From Stackebrandtia albiflava (GTDB lineage: Bacteria; Actinomycetota; Actinomycetes; Mycobacteriales; Micromonosporaceae): a stretch of DNA of 64,000 nt. The notes under the pieces are model-generated. The model searched no databases and was not told the origin of the DNA. It saw only the letters and a list, made by a program, of their open reading frames with translations. The stretch covers positions 1,426,001 to 1,490,000 of the forward strand of contig NZ_VLLL01000006.1 in NCBI RefSeq assembly GCF_007994225.1. Reading direction: 5' to 3'. Both the position numbers and the translations under genes were made by a program. This document shows positions 51,110-63,595 of this stretch, one piece after another. How positions within the stretch are numbered: the stretch's first letter is position 1; every line of letters starts with the position of its first letter.

Positions 51110-51871
51110 TCAGTCGGGTATCCGACACAACACGGCGGTGGCGTCGTCGAACCGCTTGCCCCGCACGGGTTCCGGCCGGCCGCCGGCAGTCCCGGCGCGG
51201 GCGTCCTCGCCGTGCACCGTCTCGATGAGCGCGAGTGGTCCGGCCTCGTCCGCCAGGTCCATCACCCGCTCCCAGTCGTAGCCGTACCGGTCGACGAGCC
51301 GCGACACGCCGTCGGTCATCAGCAACACGTCACGCACCGACGCCCGGGGGACCTCGCCGGTGACGCCCCGGTGCGCGGCCTCGGGCGAAGTGCTGGCGAC
51401 CCAGAAACCGCCGGGACGGTTGCGCCAGTACGCGACGGCGTCGAAGGTGTACGACGGCAGCCGGTCGACCTGATCGTCGACGACCGCCGTGACCTTCCCG
51501 TCCACGTCCCGCAACACCAGCGGTGAGTCCGCCAACGCCAGGTACTCCAACCGGTCACCGGTCTCGCGCAGGATCGTCACCGTCGTGGACGGCGAGTCCG
51601 GATTGGACAGGTCGCAGTCGCCGTGGTCGCCGCACATACCGCGGATCGCCTCGGCCAGGACCTCCGGCAGCGGCAGGTCCGGCCGGTGCAGCAGGGCGGC
51701 CGACAGGTGGCCGGCCAGCCGCGCCACCAGCCACGGGACGTCGTGGGAGCAGCCGCTGTCGCGTCCGGGATCGGTGCAGCCGTCGAACACCGCCGCGAAG
51801 CCGGCGCCGATGACGAACCCGTCGTCGTTGACCCGGCCGGGGGCCGGCCGGGTCGCGCCGATCACGTCCAC
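51110..51871 (-). CDS. PP2C-like protein phosphatase
   Basis: This 253-residue protein has PP2C-type metal-binding features: NDDGFVIGAG near the N-terminus, FDGCTDPG in place of the usual DGMGG motif, a central LALADSPLVLRDVDG, DVLLMTDGVSRLVDRYG and the C-terminal DDATAVLCR. It is divergent from classical PPM enzymes but keeps the aspartates, so a metal-dependent Ser/Thr phosphatase activity is likely. Its start overlaps the upstream GNAT gene by 10 bp. The substrate may be one of the window's kinases or regulators; this is speculation. Confidence 0.8.
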   Translation of the reverse strand: MDVIGATRPAPGRVNDDGFVIGAGFAAVFDGCTDPGRDSGCSHDVPWLVARLAGHLSAALLHRPDLPLPEVLAEAIRGMCGDHGDCDLSNPDSPSTTVTILRETGDRLEYLALADSPLVLRDVDGKVTAVVDDQVDRLPSYTFDAVAYWRNRPGGFWVASTSPEAAHRGVTGEVPRASVRDVLLMTDGVSRLVDRYGYDWERVMDLADEAGPLALIETVHGEDARAGTAGGRPEPVRGKRFDDATAVLCRIPD

Positions 51872-52992
51872 GTCCGCTCCCCGCTCAGCAGCGACCAGGA
51901 GACGTTGTCCACCCTGGACCCGTCGGCGCCGGGCAGCCGGGAACGCTCCACGCCTTCACGGGTGAAACCGAGCCGGGTGAGCACCGCCTGGGAGGCGGTG
52001 TTGTCCACCGCGGTGCCCGCGACCAGCCGGACGACACCCGCCGCGTCGAACGCCCAGTCGGCCAGCAGTCTCGCCGCCCGGGTGATGTGGCCGTGGCCAC
52101 GGGCCTCGGACGTGAGCTGGTAGCTGAGCATCCCCTCGCCGGGCGGCCCCATGAACATGTGCAGATCCACCTCGCCCAGGTACCGGCCGTCGTCGGCGGC
52201 GACGACCGCGACCTGGGCGGACCGGTCCTCCAGCCACCGCTCCGCGGCGCCGAACCGGCACGCCTCCTCCACCTCGGTGCGTTCCGGAGGGCGGGGAGGA
52301 ACGCAGCGTCCCCACACGTCGGGATCGGAGTACATGCGGAACATCGGTTCGACGTCGTCGGGCCGAAGTGGACGCAGCGTCACGACCCCGTCGGACAGGC
52401 CGCCGTCGGGGAAGTCCGGTAGCGTCCGGTGGACCGGTCCCGGCGGGTCCTCCGGCACCCGCGAGTAGACCACCCGGTCCACCCGGGCGCCGGAGCGGTC
52501 GGTGATCGCCGCCCGCAACCTGCCGTCCTGCCGGAACCCGGCCCGTGACGCCGTGCGGCGGCTCGCGATGTTGGCGGGGGAGATGTGCAGTTCGGCGCGG
52601 CGGACACCGTGCCGGAACAGGAAGTCCGCGACGCCGGCGGCGGCCTCGGCCGCGTAGCCCTCGCCGCGCGCCCACGGCGCCACCAGGTAACCGATCTCGG
52701 CGGTCTCGAACGCCCATTCCAGGCGCGGCACCCCGATTCCACCCAGATACCTGCCGGTCGCAGGATCGGCGATCGCCCACTGTGCGGTGCCCTCCTGCCA
52801 TCGCGCGGTGGCGCCGGAGATGAACTCCTCGGCGTCGGACCGCCGGTACGGCCGCGGTATGGAGTAGATGAACTCACCGACCGACGGGTCGGCGCAGGTG
52901 GCGGCGACGTCGTCGGCGTCCTCGGGGGTCAACGGCCGCAACAGCAGCCGTTCGGTGCGCCACGGTGTCGCGGGGAACCGCCGCGCGTTCAC
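51862..52992 (-). CDS. Tandem-domain GNAT acetyltransferase (RimJ/RimL type)
   Basis: The 376-residue protein has two GNAT domains of RimJ/RimL type. Domain 1 (about 1-175): TERLLLRPLTPEDADDVAATCADPSVGEF, then IGYLVAPWARGEGYAAEAAAGV and NIASRRTASRAGFRQDG. Domain 2 (about 200-376): VVTLRPLRPDDVEPMFRMYSDPDVWG, YQLTSEARGHGHITRAARLLADWAF and NTASQAVLTRLGFTREG. Each domain keeps the acetyl-CoA loop. It overlaps the upstream double-GNAT gene by 4 bp and the PP2C-like gene by 10 bp, forming one operon. Confidence 0.92.
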   Translation of the reverse strand: MNARRFPATPWRTERLLLRPLTPEDADDVAATCADPSVGEFIYSIPRPYRRSDAEEFISGATARWQEGTAQWAIADPATGRYLGGIGVPRLEWAFETAEIGYLVAPWARGEGYAAEAAAGVADFLFRHGVRRAELHISPANIASRRTASRAGFRQDGRLRAAITDRSGARVDRVVYSRVPEDPPGPVHRTLPDFPDGGLSDGVVTLRPLRPDDVEPMFRMYSDPDVWGRCVPPRPPERTEVEEACRFGAAERWLEDRSAQVAVVAADDGRYLGEVDLHMFMGPPGEGMLSYQLTSEARGHGHITRAARLLADWAFDAAGVVRLVAGTAVDNTASQAVLTRLGFTREGVERSRLPGADGSRVDNVSWSLLSGERTWT

Positions 52993-54149
52993 CGGCCGTC
53001 ACCCTTGAGCAGCGCCGCCTGCCAGGCGTCCAGTCGGCCCTGCGGCCCGGTCAGGCCGCCGCGCACGGTGCCCTCCATGGTGAAACCGCACTTCTCCGCG
53101 ACCCGGCGTGACGCGACGTTCCCGGCGTTCGCGTGCCATTCGATCCGTTCCACGCCGAGCCTGTCGAAACCGAAGTCGCACACGGCGTTCACGGCCGCGG
53201 GCATGTAGCCGCGGCCGCGTGCCCACGGCGCGGTCACGAATCCGACGTCGGCCTCGGTCGGGTCGTCGGCGTGCAGTCGGATGTCCACGGTGCCGCAGTA
53301 GGCGTCGTCGGCGTCGGCGAGCGCGAAGATGGCGGTCGTGCCCCGTCGCCAACCGTCCGGTGCGATCCGCTCCACGAAGCCCTCGGCGTGGAACCGCTTG
53401 TACGGCCGGGGCACCGTGGTCCAACGCATGGTCTGCGGATCCCGGCTGGCCTGCGCGACCCGATCGACGTCGCCGGCCGTGAGCGGCCGCAACGTCAGCT
53501 CGGGAAGTGCGGTGGTGAGACGGGGCTGCGGGGCGGCGAACACCTCGGCGCGGCGACGCGCGAGGGCGTAGCCCGGCGGCGGGTCGTCGAGGGCGCGTAG
53601 TTCGCCGGGGAGCATCCCGGCCGTCCAGGTGTCCACGGGTGTACCGCGCTGCATCGCCCCGGCCCTGGTCACCCCCTCCGGCTGGAAGCCCAGCCGTAGG
53701 GCCAGTAGCAGGGACAGGTGGTTGCCGACGATCGCCGACCAGGTGAAGCGAGACACCTCGAGTGTGTCGGCCGCCCACACGAGCGCGGTGTGGCAGGCCC
53801 GCAGCGCCACCGCCTGCCGCCGCGCCCACGGCGCCGTCTGGTAGACGAGTTCGGCGGAGTGCCCCGACACGTTGAGGCCGACGGTGCCGCACAGCCGGTC
53901 CCGGGAGTCGGCGATCGTCCAGCGCGGCGAACCGGCGTGCCAGGCGGAGGCGACCCTCTCCAGGTAACCGTCACGGTGTTCCGTTCCCCACGGGACCGGT
54001 ACGAGGGTGAACCGGACGATCTCCGCGTCGGCGAACATCTCCGAGAAGTCCGGAAGGTCCGATTCGCGTGGCGCGCGCAACACGAGGGGTCCCGACGCGT
54101 CGCCGGTTGCCCCGGTGGCCGCCGGGGTGGTTAGCTGTATGGGCTCCAT
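52989..54149 (-). CDS. Tandem-domain GNAT acetyltransferase (RimJ/RimL type), second copy
   Basis: The 386-residue protein also has two GNAT domains. Domain 1 (about 20-195): LVLRAPRESDLPDFSEMFADAEIVRF, then LVYQTAPWARRQAVALRACHTALVWA with a degenerate acetyl-CoA loop. Domain 2 (about 225-386): LTLRPLTAGDVDRVAQASRDPQTMRW, VGFVTAPWARGRGYMPAAVNAVCDFGF, NVASRRVAEKCGFTMEG. The first domain may be catalytically weak or structural. ATG 54149 was chosen (MEPIQLTT); CATGCT lies 7 nt upstream, a possible leaderless promoter. First gene of the GNAT-GNAT-PP2C operon and divergent from secA. Confidence 0.9.
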   Translation of the reverse strand: MEPIQLTTPAATGATGDASGPLVLRAPRESDLPDFSEMFADAEIVRFTLVPVPWGTEHRDGYLERVASAWHAGSPRWTIADSRDRLCGTVGLNVSGHSAELVYQTAPWARRQAVALRACHTALVWAADTLEVSRFTWSAIVGNHLSLLLALRLGFQPEGVTRAGAMQRGTPVDTWTAGMLPGELRALDDPPPGYALARRRAEVFAAPQPRLTTALPELTLRPLTAGDVDRVAQASRDPQTMRWTTVPRPYKRFHAEGFVERIAPDGWRRGTTAIFALADADDAYCGTVDIRLHADDPTEADVGFVTAPWARGRGYMPAAVNAVCDFGFDRLGVERIEWHANAGNVASRRVAEKCGFTMEGTVRGGLTGPQGRLDAWQAALLKGDGR

Positions 54150-54156
54150 CCGAACG

Positions 54157-54162
54157 AGCATG
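54157..54162 (-). promoter_or_regulatory. Candidate -10 of the GNAT-GNAT-PP2C operon
   Basis: On the minus strand CATGCT is followed by 7 nt and ATG 54149; no ribosome-binding site is visible. Confidence 0.3.
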
Positions 54163-54277
54163 CCCGATCGCACCGGAATCGGGCGACTGAATTCGGCGTC
54201 GCCGGTGACAGGTGCCACATTCGGGCGGGCACGTACGATGGAATGCCAGGACATCCCATAGGAGCACTGACTACACC

Positions 54278-57127
<2,850 letters not shown>

Positions 57128-57140
57128 TCGACGCACCACC

Positions 57141-57173
57141 GGACGCCCCCGCGACCCGTTCGCGGGGGCGTCC
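57141..57173 (+). terminator. Strong hairpin terminator after secA
   Basis: A 14-bp perfect stem (GGACGCCCCCGCGA with TCGCGGGGGCGTCC) has a 5-nt loop and begins 13 nt after the stop codon. Confidence 0.8.
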
Positions 57174-57244
57174 GCGTGCCGGTGGACCGTTGACACGGCA
57201 CCCCATACTTTCCGGCGTCGATCGACGACTGAAAGTGAGGAACC

Positions 57245-57661
57245 GTGAATCCGCCGATCCCGTCGCTCCCGCCGTCCGTCCCCGCCGTACGGCTGCGGCC
57301 GCTGGCGTCCACCGCCGCAGTCGCGATCACCGCGCCCCGGGCGCCCGCCCCGCCGGATCCGCTCCGTTCGGCGGCCCACCGACTCGCGTGTCGCTGTGCC
57401 GCCGCCCTGACCGGTGACCGCGCCGTCGAGACGTTGCGCGGCGACGCCACCCGTGGCGGATTCGCCCAACTGCGGCGGACCCGCGAGGCGATAACCGGCC
57501 TGTGCCGGCCCGCCCGTATCGAACCGTCACGCGGCGGCGGCTCCGGTCACCGCTGGGAGGCCGTCTGGATGCTCCGCACCCCCGCCCGCGACCGGGCGGT
57601 CAGCCTCACCCTCGACCACGACGGGAATGCGTGGCGGCTCACCGGTTGCCACCTGGTGTGA
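57245..57661 (+). CDS. DUF6459 (Rv3235-like) protein
   Basis: The 138-residue protein has a Pro/Ala-rich N-terminus and a compact C-terminal domain (LACRCAAALTGDRAVETLRGDATRGGFAQLRRTREA ... EAVWMLRTPARDRAVSLTLDHDGNAWRLTGCHLV). This matches the actinobacterial family found near secA (Rv3235 type), function unknown. The start is GTG 57245, preceded by GAGGAA. A strong terminator separates it from secA, so it has its own promoter. Confidence 0.8.
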   Translation: MNPPIPSLPPSVPAVRLRPLASTAAVAITAPRAPAPPDPLRSAAHRLACRCAAALTGDRAVETLRGDATRGGFAQLRRTREAITGLCRPARIEPSRGGGSGHRWEAVWMLRTPARDRAVSLTLDHDGNAWRLTGCHLV

Positions 57662-57701
57662 ACCGGTGACGGCCGTGCGCCTTCGGCGGGTGTCACCGGT
57701 T
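57661..57701 (+). terminator. Hairpin terminator after the DUF6459 gene
   Basis: AACCGGTGAC and GTCACCGGTT form a 10-bp stem with a 21-nt loop that can itself fold (GCCG/CGGC). The stem starts within the stop codon. Confidence 0.6.
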
Positions 57702-57727
57702 GCCGTCCTGTGACGCCCGCCTACTTG

Positions 57728-57733
57728 GATAAT
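57728..57733 (+). promoter_or_regulatory. -10 hexamer of the leaderless DUF6912 gene
   Basis: GATAAT is followed by CGAGCC and ATG 57740, one of the clearest leaderless layouts in the window. Confidence 0.6.
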
Positions 57734-57739
57734 CGAGCC

Positions 57740-58237
57740 ATGACGCGGATATACCTGTCGGCCACCGTGCCGTTGCTCCGGGAGCTGTCGGAGACGTCGA
57801 AGCTGCCGGTGTCCCGGGCGCACGCCGTCACCCCCGGCCTGCGTGAGTGGTACATCGAGGGTGAGTTGGAAGACCTGGAGTACGCGGCGTTCACCCGTGC
57901 GGCCCAGGACGCGTTGTGGCTGCTGGCCGACGATCCGTCCGCCCCGCCGCGCCGGGTGGTCGTGTCGGTGGACCTGCCCGACGACCAGTTCAGCGTGCCG
58001 GTCGGGGAGTTGGGCGACAGCCGGGTCACCGTCGCGGCGGCGGTGCCGTTGCGGGCGGTGGCCGCGATCCACGTGGACGGCCCGGAGGCCGCCACCGACG
58101 TGACCACCGCGCGTGGCCTGGTCACGGCCGCCTCCGCCGGTGACGCCGACGCCGAGTTCATCGTGGAGTCGGTGGAGGACCGGGAACTGGAGTGGTACGA
58201 CCCGTCGGAGTTGGCGCGGCTGCTGGAAACCCTGTGA
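57740..58237 (+). CDS. DUF6912-family protein
   Basis: The 165-residue soluble protein begins MTRIYLSATVPLLRELSETS and contains EGELEDLEYAAFTRAAQDALWLLADDP and VVVSVDLPDDQF, then a second half with VRAVAAIHVDG-like strands (PLRAVAAIHVDGPEA) and an acidic end. It fits a small actinobacterial family of unknown function usually found near secA. No catalytic residues are apparent. The ATG is placed by the leaderless promoter. Confidence 0.8.
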   Translation: MTRIYLSATVPLLRELSETSKLPVSRAHAVTPGLREWYIEGELEDLEYAAFTRAAQDALWLLADDPSAPPRRVVVSVDLPDDQFSVPVGELGDSRVTVAAAVPLRAVAAIHVDGPEAATDVTTARGLVTAASAGDADAEFIVESVEDRELEWYDPSELARLLETL

Positions 58238-58247
58238 CGGGGACGAC

Positions 58248-59234
58248 TCAGCGCCGCGCCTTCGCCTTCGCGCCCTTGCCGCCGGTGGACTGAGCCGGCG
58301 GCCCACCCCTCTTACCGGCGCCGCCGGGACGGCCGCCCCTCCCCGTCGCGGGGCCGGACGGCCGCTTGGGAAGCAGGATGCCGAACGCCAGGACGGCCGT
58401 GGTGGCGCCCGCGAACAGCGTGGTGAGGCCGCCGTTGAACTGGGAGGCCGCGCTCAGCGCCAGGCTCAGGTTGTCGAGGTTGACCGTGCCGTCCTCGCCG
58501 GGAAGGGTCAGCCAGCTCGCCGCGATCTGCGTGACGAGTTCGCCCAGCAGCCACAGCGCCCCCGGGGTGGCACCCGCAAGGATGAACCCGTACAGCCCCA
58601 CCCGGCGGGTGTGCCGCCGCAGGTAGAGGAACGCGGTCACCCCGACGCACAGACCCGCCACCAGGCCGCCCACGATCACGACCATCCGGTACGTGCCGAC
58701 GTCCCTGCCCAGCTGGCTCAGCAGCTCGTCCATGAAGTACGCGCGCAGCACGAACACCGCGAGCAGCACCGCGGTGCCCGACAGTCCGGCGGTCACCACG
58801 GGCACCGACCTGATCGCGCCGACACAGCCGCCCAGCAGGCCCGCGACACCCACGGTGGCCGCGACGAGCGTCGCCAGATCCGGCGACTCCGCGAACGTCA
58901 GGTACGACGCCGTCGCCATGACGACCCCCACACCGAGCCCGCCCGCCGCGGCCGGCACGATCCGGGGCGGCCTCGACAGGAACCCGCCGGTGCGGTCGGC
59001 GAGATTCGCCAGCGAGACACCCGCCACCCCGCCGGCGTAGACGGTGCCCACCACGAGACCCGACAGCGAGATGACCAGGTTGGCGACCTGTCCCGGGTCC
59101 GCCGCGACCGCCCCGGCGAGCAGGGTCCGCATCGCGAGCAACTGCAGGCCGAGCCACACCACGGCGACCGTGGACAACAGGATCGTGGCCACCGGGCCGA
59201 GTGCGGCCCGGGACGTGTTCTTGGAGCCCTTCAC
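58248..59234 (-). CDS. Polytopic membrane protein, function unknown
   Basis: The 328-residue protein has about eight membrane helices: PVATILLSTVAVVWLGLQLLAM; QVANLVISLSGLVVGTVYAG; PAAAGGLGVGVVMATASYL; LATLVAATVGVAGLLGGCVGAI; VVTAGLSGTAVLLAVFVLRAYF; MVVIVGGLVAGLCVGVTAFLYL; and more. The C-terminus is basic and Gly/Pro/Lys-rich (GKGAKAKARR). Length and topology recall other uncharacterised actinobacterial proteins beside secA/DUF6912. GTG 59234 lies 7 nt after a TACCCT hexamer. It is convergent with the DUF6912 gene. Confidence 0.8.
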   Translation of the reverse strand: MKGSKNTSRAALGPVATILLSTVAVVWLGLQLLAMRTLLAGAVAADPGQVANLVISLSGLVVGTVYAGGVAGVSLANLADRTGGFLSRPPRIVPAAAGGLGVGVVMATASYLTFAESPDLATLVAATVGVAGLLGGCVGAIRSVPVVTAGLSGTAVLLAVFVLRAYFMDELLSQLGRDVGTYRMVVIVGGLVAGLCVGVTAFLYLRRHTRRVGLYGFILAGATPGALWLLGELVTQIAASWLTLPGEDGTVNLDNLSLALSAASQFNGGLTTLFAGATTAVLAFGILLPKRPSGPATGRGGRPGGAGKRGGPPAQSTGGKGAKAKARR

Positions 59235-59241
59235 GCACGTC

Positions 59242-59247
59242 AGGGTA
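59242..59247 (-). promoter_or_regulatory. -10 hexamer of the leaderless membrane protein gene
   Basis: On the minus strand TACCCT is followed by 7 nt (GACGTGC) and GTG 59234. Confidence 0.45.
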
Positions 59248-59479
59248 CGTGGCCTCACAAGCGGGCCGTCTGGCGCATGAGCCGTCGCCGAGCGTGACAG
59301 CATGGCCGGAGGTCGTCCGGTCATCCGGCCGCCTCGGCGGCGACGGCCCGCGGTGCCGTCACCCCGCCGGACACGACACCGGTGCCGGGACGGTCTGCGC
59401 CGGCCCCGTGCCCGGCCCGTCTCGCACGACCGGATCCGGCGGGACGGCCACTAGAATCGATCTTGCGAAGGAGCACGTG

Positions 59480-61108
<1,629 letters not shown>

Positions 61109-61115
61109 CCGGCGC

Positions 61116-61153
61116 GCACGGCCGGGCGGATCGTCGAGACCGCCCGGCCGTGC
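61116..61153 (+). terminator. Hairpin terminator after pruA
   Basis: A 14-bp perfect stem (GCACGGCCGGGCGG with CCGCCCGGCCGTGC) encloses a 10-nt loop. Confidence 0.75.
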
Positions 61154-61212
61154 CGTCCCGCCCGGGGGTCACCGGGATCCGACGCCCGCCACCGCCGCCC
61201 CCGTGACCCGAG

Positions 61213-61218
61213 TACCTT
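61213..61218 (+). promoter_or_regulatory. -10 hexamer of leaderless kynA transcript
   Basis: TACCTT is followed by GGGCGG and GTG 61225. Confidence 0.5.
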
Positions 61219-61224
61219 GGGCGG

Positions 61225-62031
61225 GTGCCACAAGATCACTTCCACCGCTTCGACCCCAAGTTCGGCGAGCAGGGTGGTCAACTCACCTACAACACCTACC
61301 TGCGCATCCCGCAACTGCTCGACCAGCAGCACCCCGAATCGGAACCCGAGGCCCACGACGAGCTGCTGTTCATCGTGATCCACCAGGCGTACGAACTGTG
61401 GTTCAAGCTGATGCTCCACGAGCTCGACGACGCCCGGGACCGCATGCTGGCGGGTGAGACCTACCTGCCGAGGGTCAGGCTCGACCGCTGCAAGGCGATC
61501 ATGAAGGTCCTCGTCAGCCAGGTGGACGTGATCGACTCCATGACGCCCCAGGACTTCCTGGAGTTCCGCAACCGGCTGGCCCCCGCCTCGGGCTTCCAGT
61601 CCGTCCAGTTCCGTGAGATCGAGTTCCTCTCCGGACTGAAGGACCCCGGTTACCTGGACCGGTTCCGGGGCCTCACCGAACCCGAGCGCGCCCGCCTGGC
61701 GACCCGCCTGGAACAGCCGAGCCTGTGGGACGGATACCTCGCGATCATGCGTTCGGTCGGGTTTGACACCACCGACTACGATCGGCGGATCTCGGCCCTC
61801 CGGCGCATCGCCGGTGACCGGGAGTCCTACGGACCGCTGTGGGACCTCGCGGAGGCACTCGTGGACCACGACCAGGCGCTGTCGCTGTGGCGGGCGAGGC
61901 ACGTGCTGATGGCGGAGCGCCAGATCGGGACCAAACCCGGCACCGGCGGCAGTGCCGGCGGGGCGTACCTGCGGTCGCGGGTGGAACTGCGTTGCTACCC
62001 CGAACTGTGGGAGCTGCGCAGCGCCCTGTGA
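61225..62031 (+). CDS. kynA: Tryptophan 2,3-dioxygenase
   Basis: The 268-residue heme enzyme oxidises L-tryptophan to N-formylkynurenine, the first step of the kynurenine route. Family signatures are LTYNTYLRIPQLLDQQHPES, HDELLFIVIHQAYELWFKLMLHELDDARD (substrate- and heme-binding residues), FQSVQFREIEFLSG and WRARHVLMAERQIGTKPGTGGSAGGAYLR at the C-terminus, which includes the proximal heme His. Length is that of bacterial TDO. A GTG start lies directly after a leaderless -10. No other kynurenine genes are in the window. Confidence 0.97.
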   Translation: MPQDHFHRFDPKFGEQGGQLTYNTYLRIPQLLDQQHPESEPEAHDELLFIVIHQAYELWFKLMLHELDDARDRMLAGETYLPRVRLDRCKAIMKVLVSQVDVIDSMTPQDFLEFRNRLAPASGFQSVQFREIEFLSGLKDPGYLDRFRGLTEPERARLATRLEQPSLWDGYLAIMRSVGFDTTDYDRRISALRRIAGDRESYGPLWDLAEALVDHDQALSLWRARHVLMAERQIGTKPGTGGSAGGAYLRSRVELRCYPELWELRSAL

Positions 62032-62134
62032 CGTCCGCGGAGTCCCGGTTTCGTGCCAGTTCGGCCCCCGCGGTGTGGCCCCGCGTGCGTGGCCTCAATA
62101 ACGTTGTGGGCAGAACCTTCCAGGGGAGCCCGCC

Positions 62135-63445
62135 ATGACACAGCCACTCGCAGACCGTTACCAGTTCGAAGCCGAGATCGCCCGCGGCGCGGCCGGTGTC
62201 GTCCACCGGGCCCGCGACCTCATCACCGGTGAGTCGGTGGCCGTGAAGGTTCTGCACGCCGAGGCCGCCGGTGAACCCGTCATGGCCGCCGCCTTCCTGG
62301 ACGAGGCCGAGGTCCTCTCCGAGCTCAACTCCCCGGGCATCGTGCGTCCCCGCGACCTGATCGTGGACGGCACCGTGATGGCGCTCGTCATGGACCTCGT
62401 GGAGGGCGTCGACCTGCGGCGCGCCCTGATCGACGAGGGACCGTTGTCCCCGTCCGCCGCCGCCACTGCCGCGGCGCAACTGGCGCAGACCCTCAGCCTC
62501 ATCCACTCGGCGGGGATCGTCCACGGTGACGTCAAGCCCGGCAACATCCTGATCCCCCGCGACGGCAGCCAGGTCCGGTTGGTGGACTTCGGTGTGGCGC
62601 GTCGCATCGCCAGTCCCGAGGCGGCCACCCACGGCACCCCCGACTACGCCGCCCCCGAGATCATCGAGGGCATGCCCACGTCGGCGAAGTCGGACGTGTA
62701 CGGGTTCGGGCTCGTCCTGTTCGAGATGCTGTGCGCGCGCAACCCCTACCGCGGCGGCAGCATCGACGACGTACTGGAACGCCACCGCACGCACATCCCG
62801 GAACGTCCCGGACACGTGCCCGCCGAACTGTGGAGCATCATCGAGCCGTGCCTGGCGGCCGATCCGGCGCACCGGCCCGAGGCGGGGGCGCTTCCGTCGA
62901 TGCTGCGCGCGGTGACTCCGCATCTCTCGACGACCCCCGGTCCCGCCCTCATGGAACCTCCGGTGCTGCGCCCTCGCGGCGACGAGGCCGTGACGCGTGT
63001 GGTCGGCGGTGTCGGAGTGCCGGTCGAGATGTCCCCACCCGACGACGCCCCGTTCCTGCCCACGGGCGACTCCGCCACACGACGCAGGAACCCCCTCGTG
63101 CTGGTGGCCGGCATCGTGGGCGGCGTGGTCGCACTGGGTGCGGCGGCGGCGATCGGGTGGAGCCTGCTCGGGACCGCCGAACCGGGCGTCGTCTCCGAAC
63201 CGACCGGGGTGGACGAATCGGCCGAAACCGACCCGTCCGAACCCGAACCCGACACGGGTGACTCTCCGTCACCGGACTCGGACGAAGAGGACGCCGAACC
63301 GTCCCAGACTCCCGATGACTCCACCCCGGACAGTGGGACGGACGGTGACGCAGGGGACGGAAGTGACTCCGGTGAGTCCGAACAAGACATCCCCGGCGGA
63401 GATCTCATCGGAGAACCGATGCCTGGTAAAACTGGTGGTAACTGA
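62135..63445 (+). CDS. Transmembrane Ser/Thr protein kinase, PknB-like, non-RD type
   Basis: The 436-residue protein has a Hanks-type kinase domain (about 9-265): degenerate Gly loop EIARGAAGVVHRA, VAIK Lys in SVAVKVLHAE, catalytic loop IVHGDVKPGNILI, DFG as VDFGVARR and APE in YAAPEIIEGM. A membrane helix (LVLVAGIVGGVVALGAAAAIGWSLL, about 322-346) follows a linker, and the extracytoplasmic tail is acidic and Ser/Asp/Pro-rich. The catalytic loop has HGD instead of HRD, so it is a non-RD kinase. GGGGAG precedes the ATG. Confidence 0.93.
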   Translation: MTQPLADRYQFEAEIARGAAGVVHRARDLITGESVAVKVLHAEAAGEPVMAAAFLDEAEVLSELNSPGIVRPRDLIVDGTVMALVMDLVEGVDLRRALIDEGPLSPSAAATAAAQLAQTLSLIHSAGIVHGDVKPGNILIPRDGSQVRLVDFGVARRIASPEAATHGTPDYAAPEIIEGMPTSAKSDVYGFGLVLFEMLCARNPYRGGSIDDVLERHRTHIPERPGHVPAELWSIIEPCLAADPAHRPEAGALPSMLRAVTPHLSTTPGPALMEPPVLRPRGDEAVTRVVGGVGVPVEMSPPDDAPFLPTGDSATRRRNPLVLVAGIVGGVVALGAAAAIGWSLLGTAEPGVVSEPTGVDESAETDPSEPEPDTGDSPSPDSDEEDAEPSQTPDDSTPDSGTDGDAGDGSDSGESEQDIPGGDLIGEPMPGKTGGN

Positions 63446-63559
63446 CCGGTTTCAATCCCAATGAGTCATATTGGAGCACCATTAAGCACGACTCATTTCC
63501 ACAGTTCGCCTGGGACAGTTGCCAATGGAGCAATTCGGAGCACAATAGATGCCCTCCGG

Positions 63560-63588
63560 TTGAATCGAATATAAAGACATGGCATCAT
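63560..63588 (+). promoter_or_regulatory. Promoter of the leaderless PadR gene
   Basis: TTGAAT (63560-63565), a 17-bp spacer and CATCAT (63583-63588) are followed 7 nt later by ATG 63596. Three direct repeats of (T/C)GGAGCA occur upstream within the A/T-rich 63446-63560 region and may bind the regulator. Confidence 0.6.
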
Positions 63589-63595
63589 TGTCGAC

